This document shows, in pieces, positions 1 to 5,759 of a DNA stretch of 9,761 bases. Every line of letters begins with the position of its first letter. The first letter of the stretch is position 1. The notes under the pieces were generated by a model, which was not told where the DNA came from, made no database searches, and worked only from the letters and a program-made list of their open reading frames with translations. This stretch comes from JADGNZ01 sp035995985 (lineage in GTDB: Bacteria; Acidobacteriota; Thermoanaerobaculia; Gp7-AA8). Both the position numbers and the translations under genes were made by a program. The DNA is taken from contig DASYJY010000116.1 of assembly GCA_035995985.1 (NCBI GenBank), positions 1-9,761 on the forward strand, written 5' to 3'.

Positions 1-11
1 GTCGCTTGCTC

Positions 12-88
12 GCACCCATAGCTTAATTGGATAGAGCATCTGACTACGGATCAGAAGGTTGGAGGTTCGAGTCCTCCTGGGTGCACCA
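12..88 (+). tRNA. tRNA-Arg (anticodon ACG)
   Basis: A complete cloverleaf can be folded. The acceptor GCACCCA (12-18) pairs with TGGGTGC (78-84), the discriminator is A85 and CCA is encoded at 86-88. The anticodon stem TCTGA/TCAGA (39-43/51-55) encloses the loop CTACGGA, giving anticodon ACG at 46-48. The T-arm carries GGTTCGAGTCC. In bacteria this is the tRNA whose A34 is deaminated to inosine by TadA so that it can read CGU, CGC and CGA; the tadA gene starts 54 nt downstream. Confidence 0.97.
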
Positions 89-104
89 ATCAGGCAGCAA
101 TCCG

Positions 105-137
105 ACGGCGGGCAATGAGCCCGCCGTTGTAATCTTT
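105..137 (+). terminator. Probable terminator hairpin after tRNA-Arg
   Basis: A perfect 9-bp GC-rich stem (ACGGCGGGC at 105-113 with GCCCGCCGT at 119-127) closes a 5-nt loop and is followed by a weak T-rich run (TTGTAATCTTT). It lies between tRNA-Arg and tadA and could separate the two transcripts. The T-tract is poor, so it may only attenuate. Confidence 0.5.
130..135 (+). promoter_or_regulatory. Possible -10 hexamer of tadA (leaderless type)
   Basis: TAATCT lies 7 nt before the tadA ATG, and no Shine-Dalgarno sequence is present. That spacing would place the transcript start at or next to the start codon. No recognisable -35 is visible, because the expected position falls in the preceding hairpin stem. 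Confidence 0.35.
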
Positions 138-142
138 GAACA

Positions 143-625
143 ATGAACGAAGCGGACTGGATGCACGAGGCGCTCGCGCTGGCTGCAGAAGCGGGCGCGG
201 CGGGCGAGATTCCAGTCGGCGCAGTCGTCGTCGATCGCGACGGCGTCATTATCGGCCGCGGACGCAATCGACGCGAGTCCGGCGACCCCCTCGGGCACGC
301 GGAACTGATCGCCATCGCCGAAGCGGCCAGGTCGATCGGCGACTGGCGCCTCGAAGGGACGACGATGGTGGTGACGCTCGAACCGTGCGCGATGTGCGCC
401 GGAGCGCTCGTCAACGCGCGCGTCGCCAGGCTGATCTTCGGAGCATCCGATCCGAAGGCCGGTTTCTGCGGCACGCTCGGAAATCTGGTCCAGGATATTC
501 GGCTCAATCACCGGCTGGAAGTCGTCAGCGGGGTTGCCGCCGAGGAGTCGAGAAAACTTCTGCAGGAGTTCTTTCAAGGGTTACGCAAGCGGTCGCAGGT
601 CACGGAGAGGTGGCAGAGTGGTTGA
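143..625 (+). CDS. tadA: tRNA-specific adenosine deaminase TadA
   Basis: The 160-residue protein is a zinc-dependent deaminase that converts A34 of tRNA-Arg(ACG) to inosine in the cytoplasm. The signature is intact: H52-A53-E54 (zinc ligand His and proton-shuttle Glu) and P81-C82-A-M-C85 (two zinc Cys). The segment IPVGAVVV near residues 23-30 is also typical, and the length is close to the E. coli enzyme (167 aa). The ATG at 143 leaves the N-terminus at the family's usual place; there is no Shine-Dalgarno sequence, but a TAATCT hexamer lies 7 nt upstream. The substrate tRNA gene is immediately upstream. The last seven codons and the stop lie inside tRNA-Ser(CGA), because no earlier in-frame stop exists; the tail after about residue 150 is therefore dictated by tRNA sequence and is unlikely to be functional. 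Confidence 0.96.
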   Translation: MNEADWMHEALALAAEAGAAGEIPVGAVVVDRDGVIIGRGRNRRESGDPLGHAELIAIAEAARSIGDWRLEGTTMVVTLEPCAMCAGALVNARVARLIFGASDPKAGFCGTLGNLVQDIRLNHRLEVVSGVAAEESRKLLQEFFQGLRKRSQVTERWQSG

Positions 626-693
626 ACGCGGCGGTCTCGAAAACCGTTATACCTTCACGGGTATCGGGGGTTCGAATCCCCCCCTCTCCGCCA
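604..693 (+). tRNA. tRNA-Ser (anticodon CGA)
   Basis: The acceptor GGAGAGG (604-610) pairs with CCTCTCC (683-689), the discriminator is G690 and CCA is encoded at 691-693. The anticodon stem GCGGT/ACCGT encloses CTCGAAA, giving anticodon CGA, which reads UCG codons. There is a long variable arm, as expected for class II tRNA-Ser, and the T-arm GGGGG-TTCGAAT-CCCCC is perfect. The first 22 nt overlap the end of tadA. Confidence 0.97.
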
Positions 694-739
694 GGCCGGG
701 CACGGCCGGCAGCGTTGGTTGGCATAGCCTCCGCCGACA
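694..739 (+). repeat. GC-rich dispersed repeat, copy A
   Basis: The repeat starts directly after the CCA of tRNA-Ser(CGA). Its core, GCACGGCCGGCAGCG followed by TTGGTTGGC, matches copy C near 7781 at 22 of 24 positions and also resembles copy B after the next tRNA. The 3' half can fold as GTTGGC (718-723) with GCCGAC (733-738), including one T-G wobble, around a loop containing TAGCCTC. The same loop sequence occurs in copy B on a different stem. Confidence 0.65.
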
Positions 740-785
740 GCGCGTACTAATCTTCACGCGCGTTACTTCAAAGAGTTCGTTGAAC

Positions 786-875
786 GGAGAGATGGCCGAG
801 TGGCTTAAGGCGCACGCTTGGAAAGCGTGTGTACGTTAACGCGTACCGTGGGTTCGAATCCCACTCTCTCCGCCA
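786..875 (+). tRNA. tRNA-Ser (anticodon GGA)
   Basis: The acceptor GGAGAGA (786-792) pairs with TCTCTCC (865-871), the discriminator is G872 and CCA is encoded at 873-875. The anticodon stem CACGC/GCGTG encloses TTGGAAA, giving anticodon GGA, which reads UCC and UCU. It has a long class II variable arm and a T-arm GTGGG-TTCGAAT-CCCAC. It lies 92 nt after tRNA-Ser(CGA), separated by repeat copy A. Confidence 0.97.
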
Positions 876-919
876 CCGCGCACGGCCCGGCTCGTTGGTT
901 GGCCTAGCCTCGGCCAACA
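876..919 (+). repeat. GC-rich dispersed repeat, copy B
   Basis: The repeat starts directly after the CCA of tRNA-Ser(GGA). It shares GCACGGCC, CGTTGGTTGGC and TAGCCTC with copy A in the same order, with small indels. It fills the space between the tRNA and the convergent membrane-protein gene. Confidence 0.6.
898..918. terminator. Hairpin between convergent tRNA-Ser and membrane-protein genes
   Basis: A perfect 7-bp stem, GTTGGCC (898-904) with GGCCAAC (912-918), closes a 7-nt loop TAGCCTC. It forms the 3' half of repeat copy B and lies just beyond the 3' ends of two convergent genes. It has no good T-tract on either side, so a terminator role is only suggested by position. Confidence 0.4.
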
Positions 920-929
920 CTTCCTTCTT

Positions 930-1304
930 TCAGGCTACGGCTACGGTTTGCCCGCGGAACAAGGCTTCTGTTTCCGGGTTGAGCAGGACCCACAGCGTGT
1001 AGATGCCCAGGGCGGTGCCGAGGGGAAAGCTGAGGATGTGGAGGACGCCGACGATGATCGCGACGATGCGCGCCCACGGCTGCATCTTCAGCAGTCCGAT
1101 GCCGGCCAGCATCCCGGGAAGCGAAATGACGATCAGAAAGCAGGCGATGGCGGCGCCGACCGCGCCGGTGATGAACATCGCCTGATGGTCGCCGGAAATC
1201 GCGCCGCCGAACATCACGACGCTGCCGATGCCGAGGCCCACAAGAACGATGATTGCGCTGTAGACGATGAAGCACCAACCAAGAATGCGAACGTGGTCTC
1301 TCAT
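930..1304 (-). CDS. Small four-helix membrane protein of unknown function
   Basis: The 124-residue protein has four predicted hydrophobic segments: about residues 8-30, 42-64, 78-90 and 93-108. They are separated by short polar turns (SGDHQ, KMQPWAR). The third and fourth segments (WARIVAIIVGVLHIL, then the FPLGTALGIYTLWVLL region) resemble small DUF-type membrane proteins common in Acidobacteriota; I do not recognise a named family. The pattern Q-P-W-A-R followed by a hydrophobic stretch and then G-x-Y-x-L-W-V-L-L-N is typical of such proteins. There is no catalytic motif. The ATG at 1304 has no Shine-Dalgarno sequence but is preceded 8 nt upstream by TACAAT. It is transcribed alone, convergent with the tRNA-Ser genes and divergent from the rhodanese gene. 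Confidence 0.8.
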   Translation of the reverse strand: MRDHVRILGWCFIVYSAIIVLVGLGIGSVVMFGGAISGDHQAMFITGAVGAAIACFLIVISLPGMLAGIGLLKMQPWARIVAIIVGVLHILSFPLGTALGIYTLWVLLNPETEALFRGQTVAVA

Positions 1305-1312
1305 GATGGTGG

Positions 1313-1318
1313 ATTGTA
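1313..1318 (-). promoter_or_regulatory. Probable -10 hexamer of the membrane-protein gene (leaderless type)
   Basis: On the minus strand TACAAT (5 of 6 to TATAAT) lies 8 nt upstream of the ATG at 1304, with no Shine-Dalgarno sequence between. No convincing -35 is seen. The spacing predicts a transcript starting at or very near the ATG. Confidence 0.45.
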
Positions 1319-1406
1319 CGAAGCACGCGCCGCAGAGTTGCGGAGAGGGAACATGCTACGCTTTCGGCAGGTTTTTCAGTCGAGTTCAAAAGGAGGCTTG
1401 CCACAG

Positions 1407-1889
1407 ATGCGTCATCTCATTGCCGCTACCGCAGTGGTCGGCTTTCTCGCAAGTGGTCTGGCTCACGCCCAGATGAAATCGGCAATTCCGCCGGGCAGCC
1501 CGTCGTCGCCGCAGGTCAAGACCGCGACGCCGATCCCGGTGGCACAGGCGCCGAACCAAGAGGCGCGCCGCATCACACGCGAGGAAGCGATCAAGTTGAT
1601 CAAAGCGAAGAAAGCCGTCTTCGTCGACGTACGCGGAAAGGATCAGTACGATCAGAGTCACATCAAGGGAGCGATCAGCATCCCGCTGGGAGACATCCTC
1701 ACCCGGATCAAGGACATTCCGCCCAAGACGTTCATCATCACGTACTGTGCTTGAGCAAACGAACACACAAGCGCCCGTGCGGTGCTGGACCTCAATGCTC
1801 ATGGAATCAAGAACGCGGCCGCGCTTCTCGGCGGCTGGAGCGGCTGGAACGAAGCCAGGCTCCCGGTCGAAACAACCCCAAGAAAGTGA
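1407..1889 (+). CDS. Exported rhodanese-like protein, candidate selenoprotein (in-frame TGA = Sec116)
   Basis: Read through one TGA at 1752-1754, the frame gives 160 residues ending at TGA 1887-1889. Residues 1-21 are a Sec-type signal peptide with cleavage expected after A-H-A. A Pro/Ser-rich linker follows to about residue 50, then a rhodanese domain: V-F-V-D-V-R (71-76), H-I-K-G-A-I-S-I-P (85-93), and the active loop Y-C114-A-[TGA116]-A-N-E-H-T-S. After the TGA the same frame continues as A-V-L-D-L-N, G-I-K-N, L-L-G-G-W and W-N-E-A-R-L-P-V, the normal rhodanese C-terminus. The codons match with no shift of frame. In related rhodaneses this loop reads, from memory, Y-C-x-C-P-N-E, so the TGA sits on the second Cys. 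That favours selenocysteine over a random nonsense mutation. A strong AGGAGG lies 10 nt before ATG 1407. Alternatives are a recent pseudogene or a base-call error. Confidence 0.75.
1755..1788 (+). promoter_or_regulatory. Candidate bacterial SECIS element
   Basis: AGCGCC (1770-1775) pairs with GGTGCT (1781-1786), including one G-U wobble, and closes the loop CGTGC. The apical loop begins 21 nt after the UGA and has G as its second base followed by U. This fits the published bacterial SECIS model: a short stem, a G in the first two loop bases, and a UGA-to-loop distance of roughly 16-37 nt. The stem is short (6 bp), and such hairpins are common in GC-rich coding DNA, so on its own the evidence is moderate. 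Confidence 0.5.
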
Positions 1890-1893
1890 TCGC

Positions 1894-1919
1894 AAAGGCC
1901 CGGCGCTGCCGGGCCTTTT
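1894..1919 (+). terminator. Rho-independent terminator after the rhodanese gene
   Basis: An 11-bp stem (AAAGGCCCGGC at 1894-1904 with GCCGGGCCTTT at 1908-1918) closes the 3-nt loop GCT and ends in TTTT. It begins 5 nt after the downstream TGA (1887-1889), not after the internal one, which supports the read-through gene boundary. It also abuts the stop of the convergent lepB gene and may stop both transcripts. Confidence 0.9.
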
Positions 1920-2581
1920 CAGTTGATCCCCTTGAAGAAACGGTGGAGTCGCGGACGGTACCAATGCGCGCGGTCGAGTGAAAACGCCACCGCGGTGGCC
2001 TTCCCGACGATGCGCCGCCGCTCGATCATCCCGATGTAGCGGCTGTCGTTGCTGTTGTCACGGTTGTCGCCCATCACGAAATAGCGGCCCGGCGGAACGA
2101 CCAGCGGGCCAAACGAACGCGCCGCCGGAATCTGCGGCGTGAACATCACGTCGTGCGTCTTCCCTTCAAGCGTCTCCTCGACGATGAATGACGTCCCCTG
2201 TTCGTCGTCGTCGCGCTGACCGACCGGCTTCCAGACGGCCGCGTGTCCGTTGATGAGGAGCTGGTTGTCGCGAAGCTCGTACTTGTCGCCCGGAATCGCC
2301 ACGACGCGCTTTACAAGCCGCACGCCGTCCGCGGGCGAAAAGAGCACGACGATGTCGCCGCGTTTCGGGTCGCTCCACTTCATCAGCTCCACGAGCGTGA
2401 AGGGGACCTTGAGGTCGTACGCCAGCTTGTTGACGACCACGCGGTCGCCCTCTTCGATGGTCGGTTTCATCGAGCCGGTCGGCACGTCGTTCCAGTCCGC
2501 AAGCGCCGAGCGCAGAGAGCTGATGACCAGCAACATCAGAAGGAAGACACGCACTTCGTAGAAGACTTTTTTCTTATCCAT
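1919..2581 (-). CDS. lepB: Signal peptidase I
   Basis: The 220-residue inner-membrane serine protease cleaves Sec and Tat signal peptides on the periplasmic face. One N-terminal membrane anchor lies at about residues 10-28. The catalytic Ser37 is in P-T-G-S-M-K-P-T (box B), the general-base Lys91 is in L-V-K-R-V-V (box D), and box E appears as G-D-N-R-D-N-S-N-D-S-R (171-181). All four S26A hallmarks are intact. The protein is compact compared with the E. coli enzyme (324 aa, two anchors) and resembles the shorter single-anchor type. The ATG at 2581 puts a charged M-D-K-K-K before the anchor; there is neither a strong Shine-Dalgarno sequence nor a clean TANNNT upstream. It is convergent with the rhodanese gene and divergent from the Spy-like gene. 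At least one neighbour product (rhodanese) carries a type I signal peptide, a substrate of this enzyme class. Confidence 0.96.
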   Translation of the reverse strand: MDKKKVFYEVRVFLLMLLVISSLRSALADWNDVPTGSMKPTIEEGDRVVVNKLAYDLKVPFTLVELMKWSDPKRGDIVVLFSPADGVRLVKRVVAIPGDKYELRDNQLLINGHAAVWKPVGQRDDDEQGTSFIVEETLEGKTHDVMFTPQIPAARSFGPLVVPPGRYFVMGDNRDNSNDSRYIGMIERRRIVGKATAVAFSLDRAHWYRPRLHRFFKGIN

Positions 2582-2730
2582 GGATTCGTACGCACTTTTC
2601 TATCGCGGCAGTCTGATGCATTCGAGAGGCAGCACGCGTTTTTGTTCGAGGGCGAGTATCCCGCTTCAACGCCTCGGATGCTCCCATCGTAGTAGTGAAT
2701 TGAAGTCAGCCCACGGAGGAATCAAACGTC
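2582..2730. other. Divergent intergenic region, lepB / Spy-like gene
   Basis: These 149 nt hold the upstream regions of both genes. I see the Shine-Dalgarno GGAGGA (2715-2720) for the rightward gene. I see no convincing -35/-10 pair on either strand, no palindrome and no small ORF with coding character. Confidence 0.6.
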
Positions 2731-3480
2731 ATGAAAAAGATTGTCATTGCACTAATGGTCATGGCTACCTCGGCGACCGGTTTCGCCCAGACTGCCGAAC
2801 CGGCCACGCCGCACGGGAACAGTCATCGCGCCGGCTTCGGCCGCATGGCCGCAAAACTCAATCTCACCGACGCCCAGAAGCAGCAGATGAAGGATATCCG
2901 CACCGCCGACCACGAGCGCAACCAGCAGCTCTACGCCGATTTCCACGCGAAGTTGCAGGAGTTCCGATCGCTGAAGCAGGCCAACGATCCGAAAGCGGAT
3001 GACGTGAAGGCGGCATTGACGTCGATGCGTCCGCAGATGGAAGCGGCGCGCAAAGCGAGCCGCGAGGCGATGCTCAACATCCTCACTCCCGAACAGCGCG
3101 ATCAGCTCAACGCCGCCCGCACGTCGCATGGCTTCGGCCGCAAGATGGCCGCCGGCCGCCGCCTTCGTGCCGGCTTCGGCAACCTGAATCTCAACGACGA
3201 GCAGAAAGCACAGCTCAAGCAGCTCCGGGAGACGACGCAGCAGCAGAACGGCCAACTCTTCGCCGATGCCCGCGCCACCCGCGAGGAGCTTCGCTCGCTC
3301 CGCGGCAGCAACGATGCGCGTACGACCGACCTGAAGGCGCACCTCGAAGCGCTCCGCCCGCAGCTCGAAGCGGCACGCAAGCAGCAACACGAAGCATTCG
3401 TAAACGTTCTCACGCCCGAGCAGCGCACGCAGCTCGAGCAGTGGAAGGCCCAGCGGCAGTCACGCCGTCAGAGCCGGTAG
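2731..3480 (+). CDS. Spy/CpxP-like periplasmic LTxxQ protein with a duplicated domain
   Basis: The 249-residue protein has a signal peptide (M-K-K-I-V-I-A-L; cleavage expected near A19-Q20). The mature part consists of two homologous units of about 95-100 residues, offset by 109. Unit 1 (about 34-130) runs from A-G-F-G-R through L-T-D-A-Q-K to L-T-P-E-Q-R-D-Q-L. Unit 2 (about 147-240) runs from A-G-F-G-N through L-N-D-E-Q-K to L-T-P-E-Q-R-T-Q-L. Each unit therefore begins and ends with an LTxxQ-type motif around a long, charged, Gln/Arg-rich helix. Spy and CpxP are periplasmic chaperone or stress sensors of about 160 residues; here one polypeptide carries what a Spy dimer would. The tail Q-R-Q-S-R-R-Q-S-R is strongly basic. 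A GGAGGA Shine-Dalgarno sequence lies 10 nt before the ATG. No envelope-stress regulator is adjacent, so the function is inferred from the fold. Confidence 0.85.
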   Translation: MKKIVIALMVMATSATGFAQTAEPATPHGNSHRAGFGRMAAKLNLTDAQKQQMKDIRTADHERNQQLYADFHAKLQEFRSLKQANDPKADDVKAALTSMRPQMEAARKASREAMLNILTPEQRDQLNAARTSHGFGRKMAAGRRLRAGFGNLNLNDEQKAQLKQLRETTQQQNGQLFADARATREELRSLRGSNDARTTDLKAHLEALRPQLEAARKQQHEAFVNVLTPEQRTQLEQWKAQRQSRRQSR

Positions 3481-3504
3481 TTCTAACCTCCCCCCTCTTT
3501 CGTC

Positions 3505-3544
3505 GAAAGGCGCCGCGGTTCTCGATCCGCGGCGCCTTTCTTTT
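3505..3544 (+). terminator. Strong rho-independent terminator after the Spy-like gene
   Basis: A perfect 14-bp stem (GAAAGGCGCCGCGG at 3505-3518 with CCGCGGCGCCTTTC at 3527-3540) closes an 8-nt loop and is followed by TTTT. It begins 24 nt after the stop codon. It isolates the Spy-like gene from the AAA ATPase gene that starts 28 nt further on. Confidence 0.95.
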
Positions 3545-3557
3545 GGCCGGCGCACGT

Positions 3558-3563
3558 TAGACT
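3558..3563 (+). promoter_or_regulatory. Possible -10 hexamer of the AAA ATPase gene (leaderless type)
   Basis: TAGACT lies 9 nt before ATG 3573 with no Shine-Dalgarno sequence between. The expected -35 position falls at the end of the terminator stem and is not a recognisable hexamer. Confidence 0.4.
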
Positions 3564-3572
3564 GCCGCGCCG

Positions 3573-5060
3573 ATGTCGCACCGCAACTCCGTCCACGATC
3601 TGAAGAGCCTCGTGCTCTCGTTTCACTCGCTGATCGCGATTGAAACTGTCGAGGAGGATCGCGTCCGCTCGCTGCTCATGGAAGTAGCTACGGACCTCAA
3701 GCTCCCGTTCTTCGAGTGGTCGCTGACCAGCGGCTTCAATCGCGTCCACGGTTCCACGATCACCGGGACGCAGGACGCGCTTGGCGCGCTGCAGCACATC
3801 GCCCAGATCGAGAACACCGACGCCATCTTCCTGCTGAAAGACATGGCCCGGCATCTCGACAATCCGAACATCAGCCGCGCCCTGCGCGAGCTGGCCCAGA
3901 AGCTGATGTCGACCCGCTCGGCCATCATCCTCACCGGCGAGCCACTGGAGCTGCCGAAAGATTTCGAAGCAATTGCCGTCCGCTTTGCGCTTGAAATGCC
4001 AGACATCACCGAGCTGCGCGACGTGGTTCGCCTCGCCGTCGAATCGATCAGTGCCCGGCAGCGGGTGCAGGTCGATCTGTCGCGCGACGACGCCGTCCGG
4101 CTCGTGCAGGCATTGCAGGGATTGACCATCAATCAGGCCCGCCAGGTCATCGCGCAGGCGATCGTCGAAGACGGCCGGCTGTCGGCGGACGACATCCGCA
4201 CCGTCGTTCGCTGCAAGGGCGAGATGATCGAGCGCGGCGGCATCCTCGAATTCTTTCCGGTAGGGGAGAACACGTTCGAGATCGGCGGCTTCGCGCGGTT
4301 GAAATCGTGGCTGGAGAGCGCAGGCGTTGGGTTTTCCGAGGAGGCGCGGGCGCTCAATCTCAACGCGCCGAAAGGGGTGCTGCTCGTCGGCGTGCAGGGC
4401 TGCGGCAAATCGCTGGCGGCGAAGTTCATCGCTCGCGAATGGGAGCTGCCGCTGCTCAAACTCGACGCCGGCCGGCTCTACGAAAAGTACGTCGGCGAAT
4501 CGGAAAAGAACTTCCGCAAAGCCGCGGCTCTGGCGGAAGCGATGGCGCCGGTGATCCTGTGGATCGACGAAATCGAAAAGGCATTCGCGCAAGGCGGAAG
4601 CGGCGAATCTGATGGCGGCCTCTCGCAACGCCTCTTCGGCTCCTTCCTTACCTGGCTGCAGGAAAAAAAGGACGAGGTCTTCGTAGTCGGCGCCGCGAAC
4701 GATCTGATGAACGTCCCGCCCGAGCTCCTGCGCAAAGGCCGCTTCGACGAAATCTTCTTCGTCGACCTCCCCACGCGCGACGAGCGGATGTCGATTTTAG
4801 CCATCCACCTCCGCCTCCGCAAACAGAACCCCGAGGCCTTCGACCTCGCCATTCTCGCCGCCGCCACTGAAGGCTTCAGCGGCGCCGAGATCGAACAAGC
4901 CGTCATCTCCGCGCTGTATCGATCACTGCAAAAGAAGCAGCCGTTGAACGTCGCCGCGCTGATCGACGCCGCGAACAGCACCACGCCGTTGTCAGTATCG
5001 CGCGCCGAGGATGTGGCGAGGGTGCAAGAAGTAGGGAAGCGATTTACGCCGGTGCGGTGA
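3573..5060 (+). CDS. Ycf46-like AAA-family ATPase
   Basis: In this 495-residue protein the N-terminal region (about 10-230) has no AAA motif but matches the Ycf46 style: S-F-H-S-L-I-A-I-E-T-V-E-E near 16-28, then F-F-E-W-S-L-T-S-G near 46-54. The C-terminal AAA module is complete: Walker A G-V-Q-G-C-G-K-S (273-280), Walker B V-I-L-W-I-D-E-I-E (327-335), sensor-1 Asn376 in G-A-A-N-D, arginine fingers in R-K-G-R-F-D (R387, R390), and a sensor-2-region helix F-S-G-A-E-I. ATP hydrolysis should therefore be intact. Ycf46 proteins are known from cyanobacteria and plastids, where they are linked to inorganic-carbon and photosynthesis regulation; the role in other bacteria is unknown. There is no membrane segment and no protease domain, so it is not FtsH. 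The start ATG lacks a Shine-Dalgarno sequence. It is convergent with folE, with a 16-nt gap and no visible terminator. Confidence 0.88.
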   Translation: MSHRNSVHDLKSLVLSFHSLIAIETVEEDRVRSLLMEVATDLKLPFFEWSLTSGFNRVHGSTITGTQDALGALQHIAQIENTDAIFLLKDMARHLDNPNISRALRELAQKLMSTRSAIILTGEPLELPKDFEAIAVRFALEMPDITELRDVVRLAVESISARQRVQVDLSRDDAVRLVQALQGLTINQARQVIAQAIVEDGRLSADDIRTVVRCKGEMIERGGILEFFPVGENTFEIGGFARLKSWLESAGVGFSEEARALNLNAPKGVLLVGVQGCGKSLAAKFIAREWELPLLKLDAGRLYEKYVGESEKNFRKAAALAEAMAPVILWIDEIEKAFAQGGSGESDGGLSQRLFGSFLTWLQEKKDEVFVVGAANDLMNVPPELLRKGRFDEIFFVDLPTRDERMSILAIHLRLRKQNPEAFDLAILAAATEGFSGAEIEQAVISALYRSLQKKQPLNVAALIDAANSTTPLSVSRAEDVARVQEVGKRFTPVR

Positions 5061-5076
5061 AAAAGGCTGCTCTGTT

Positions 5077-5751
5077 TTACGAATCCCGCTGCCCCCGCCG
5101 ATTCACGATCGACATGAACTCATCCCGTGTCCGCGTGTCATCGCGGAACTCGCCGCGTAGAACGTTGGTCTCCATGAACGACGACTCCTGTTCCACGCCG
5201 CGCATCACCATGCACATGTGCACGCCGCCCATCCACACGGCGATGCCGCGCGGCTCCAGGATTTGTTCGATCGTATCGGCCACGTCGTGCGCGAGATGCT
5301 CCTGCGATTGCAGGCGGCGCATGTGCACTTCCACGATGCGCGGGATTTTCGACGCGCCGATGATCATCCGCTCCGGGATGTAGCCGACGATGAAGTGTCC
5401 GAAGAACGGCAGGATGTGGTGTGCGCAAAGCGTCTTGTACGTCCCGCCGATCACCACCAGGTTCTGGCACTGCTCGTCGGCCGCCGAACATGCCGTGCGG
5501 AAAAGCGTCGTCAGCTTCTTGATGTCGGTGTAGTCGTAGCCGCTCGTCATCTGAACCAACGACTCCGCCCAGCGCCGCGGCGTGTCGGCGATGTTCTCAT
5601 CATCCATTTTCACGTGCAGGAGCTTGAGCGCCTCGCGCAGGTGATGCTGGAGACCTTCGCGGTCAACGCTCGGCCGAGGAGAGGCCAGGATGCTGCGGTC
5701 TTCGACGATCGCTTCGACTTCGGGAGCGATGACGAGGTCGGTCTTCTTCAT
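5077..5751 (-). CDS. folE: GTP cyclohydrolase I
   Basis: FolE (224 residues from the preferred ATG) catalyses the first step of tetrahydrofolate synthesis, GTP to 7,8-dihydroneopterin triphosphate, in the cytoplasm. Zinc ligands Cys109, His112 and Cys180 are present in L-C-A-H-H-I-L-P-F-F-G and H-M-C-M-V-M-R-G-V, at nearly the same numbers as in the E. coli enzyme (110, 113, 181), and catalytic His111 is conserved. The G-Y-I-P-E-R-M-I-I-G-A-S-K-I-P-R-I-V block is standard, and the length fits the family (about 220). A TTG at 5787 would add 12 residues, but that stretch overlaps the divergent promoter. ATG 5751 has a -10-like TACACT only 8 nt upstream and no Shine-Dalgarno sequence, so I chose it. 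It is divergent from the acyl-CoA dehydrogenase; no other folate genes are nearby. Confidence 0.95.
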   Translation of the reverse strand: MKKTDLVIAPEVEAIVEDRSILASPRPSVDREGLQHHLREALKLLHVKMDDENIADTPRRWAESLVQMTSGYDYTDIKKLTTLFRTACSAADEQCQNLVVIGGTYKTLCAHHILPFFGHFIVGYIPERMIIGASKIPRIVEVHMRRLQSQEHLAHDVADTIEQILEPRGIAVWMGGVHMCMVMRGVEQESSFMETNVLRGEFRDDTRTRDEFMSIVNRRGQRDS

Positions 5752-5759
5752 GGCGCGGG

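Noticed and set aside
44..577. 177-codon open frame antisense to tRNA-Arg and tadA
   Set aside because: It starts within tadA and ends inside a tRNA on the opposite strand; it has no motif and covers the conserved tadA frame.
604..875. tRNA-Sec next to the candidate selenoprotein
   Set aside because: Both long-variable-arm tRNAs have 7-bp acceptor stems and anticodons CGA and GGA; tRNA-Sec needs UCA and an 8-bp acceptor.
948..1754. A long N-terminal extension of the rhodanese frame (268 codons to the first TGA)
   Set aside because: The extension overlaps the membrane-protein gene antisense and lacks protein-like character. The AGGAGG and signal peptide at 1407 mark the true start.
1751..1981. 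A frameshifted continuation or restart of the rhodanese at 1751
   Set aside because: Its product has no rhodanese features, whereas the original zero frame continues with a good rhodanese C-terminus, so the break is a TGA codon and not a frameshift.
3483..4628. 381-codon open frame antisense to the AAA ATPase
   Set aside because: The sense frame carries intact Walker A and much of the AAA module. The antisense product is low complexity and would read through the 3505-3544 terminator.
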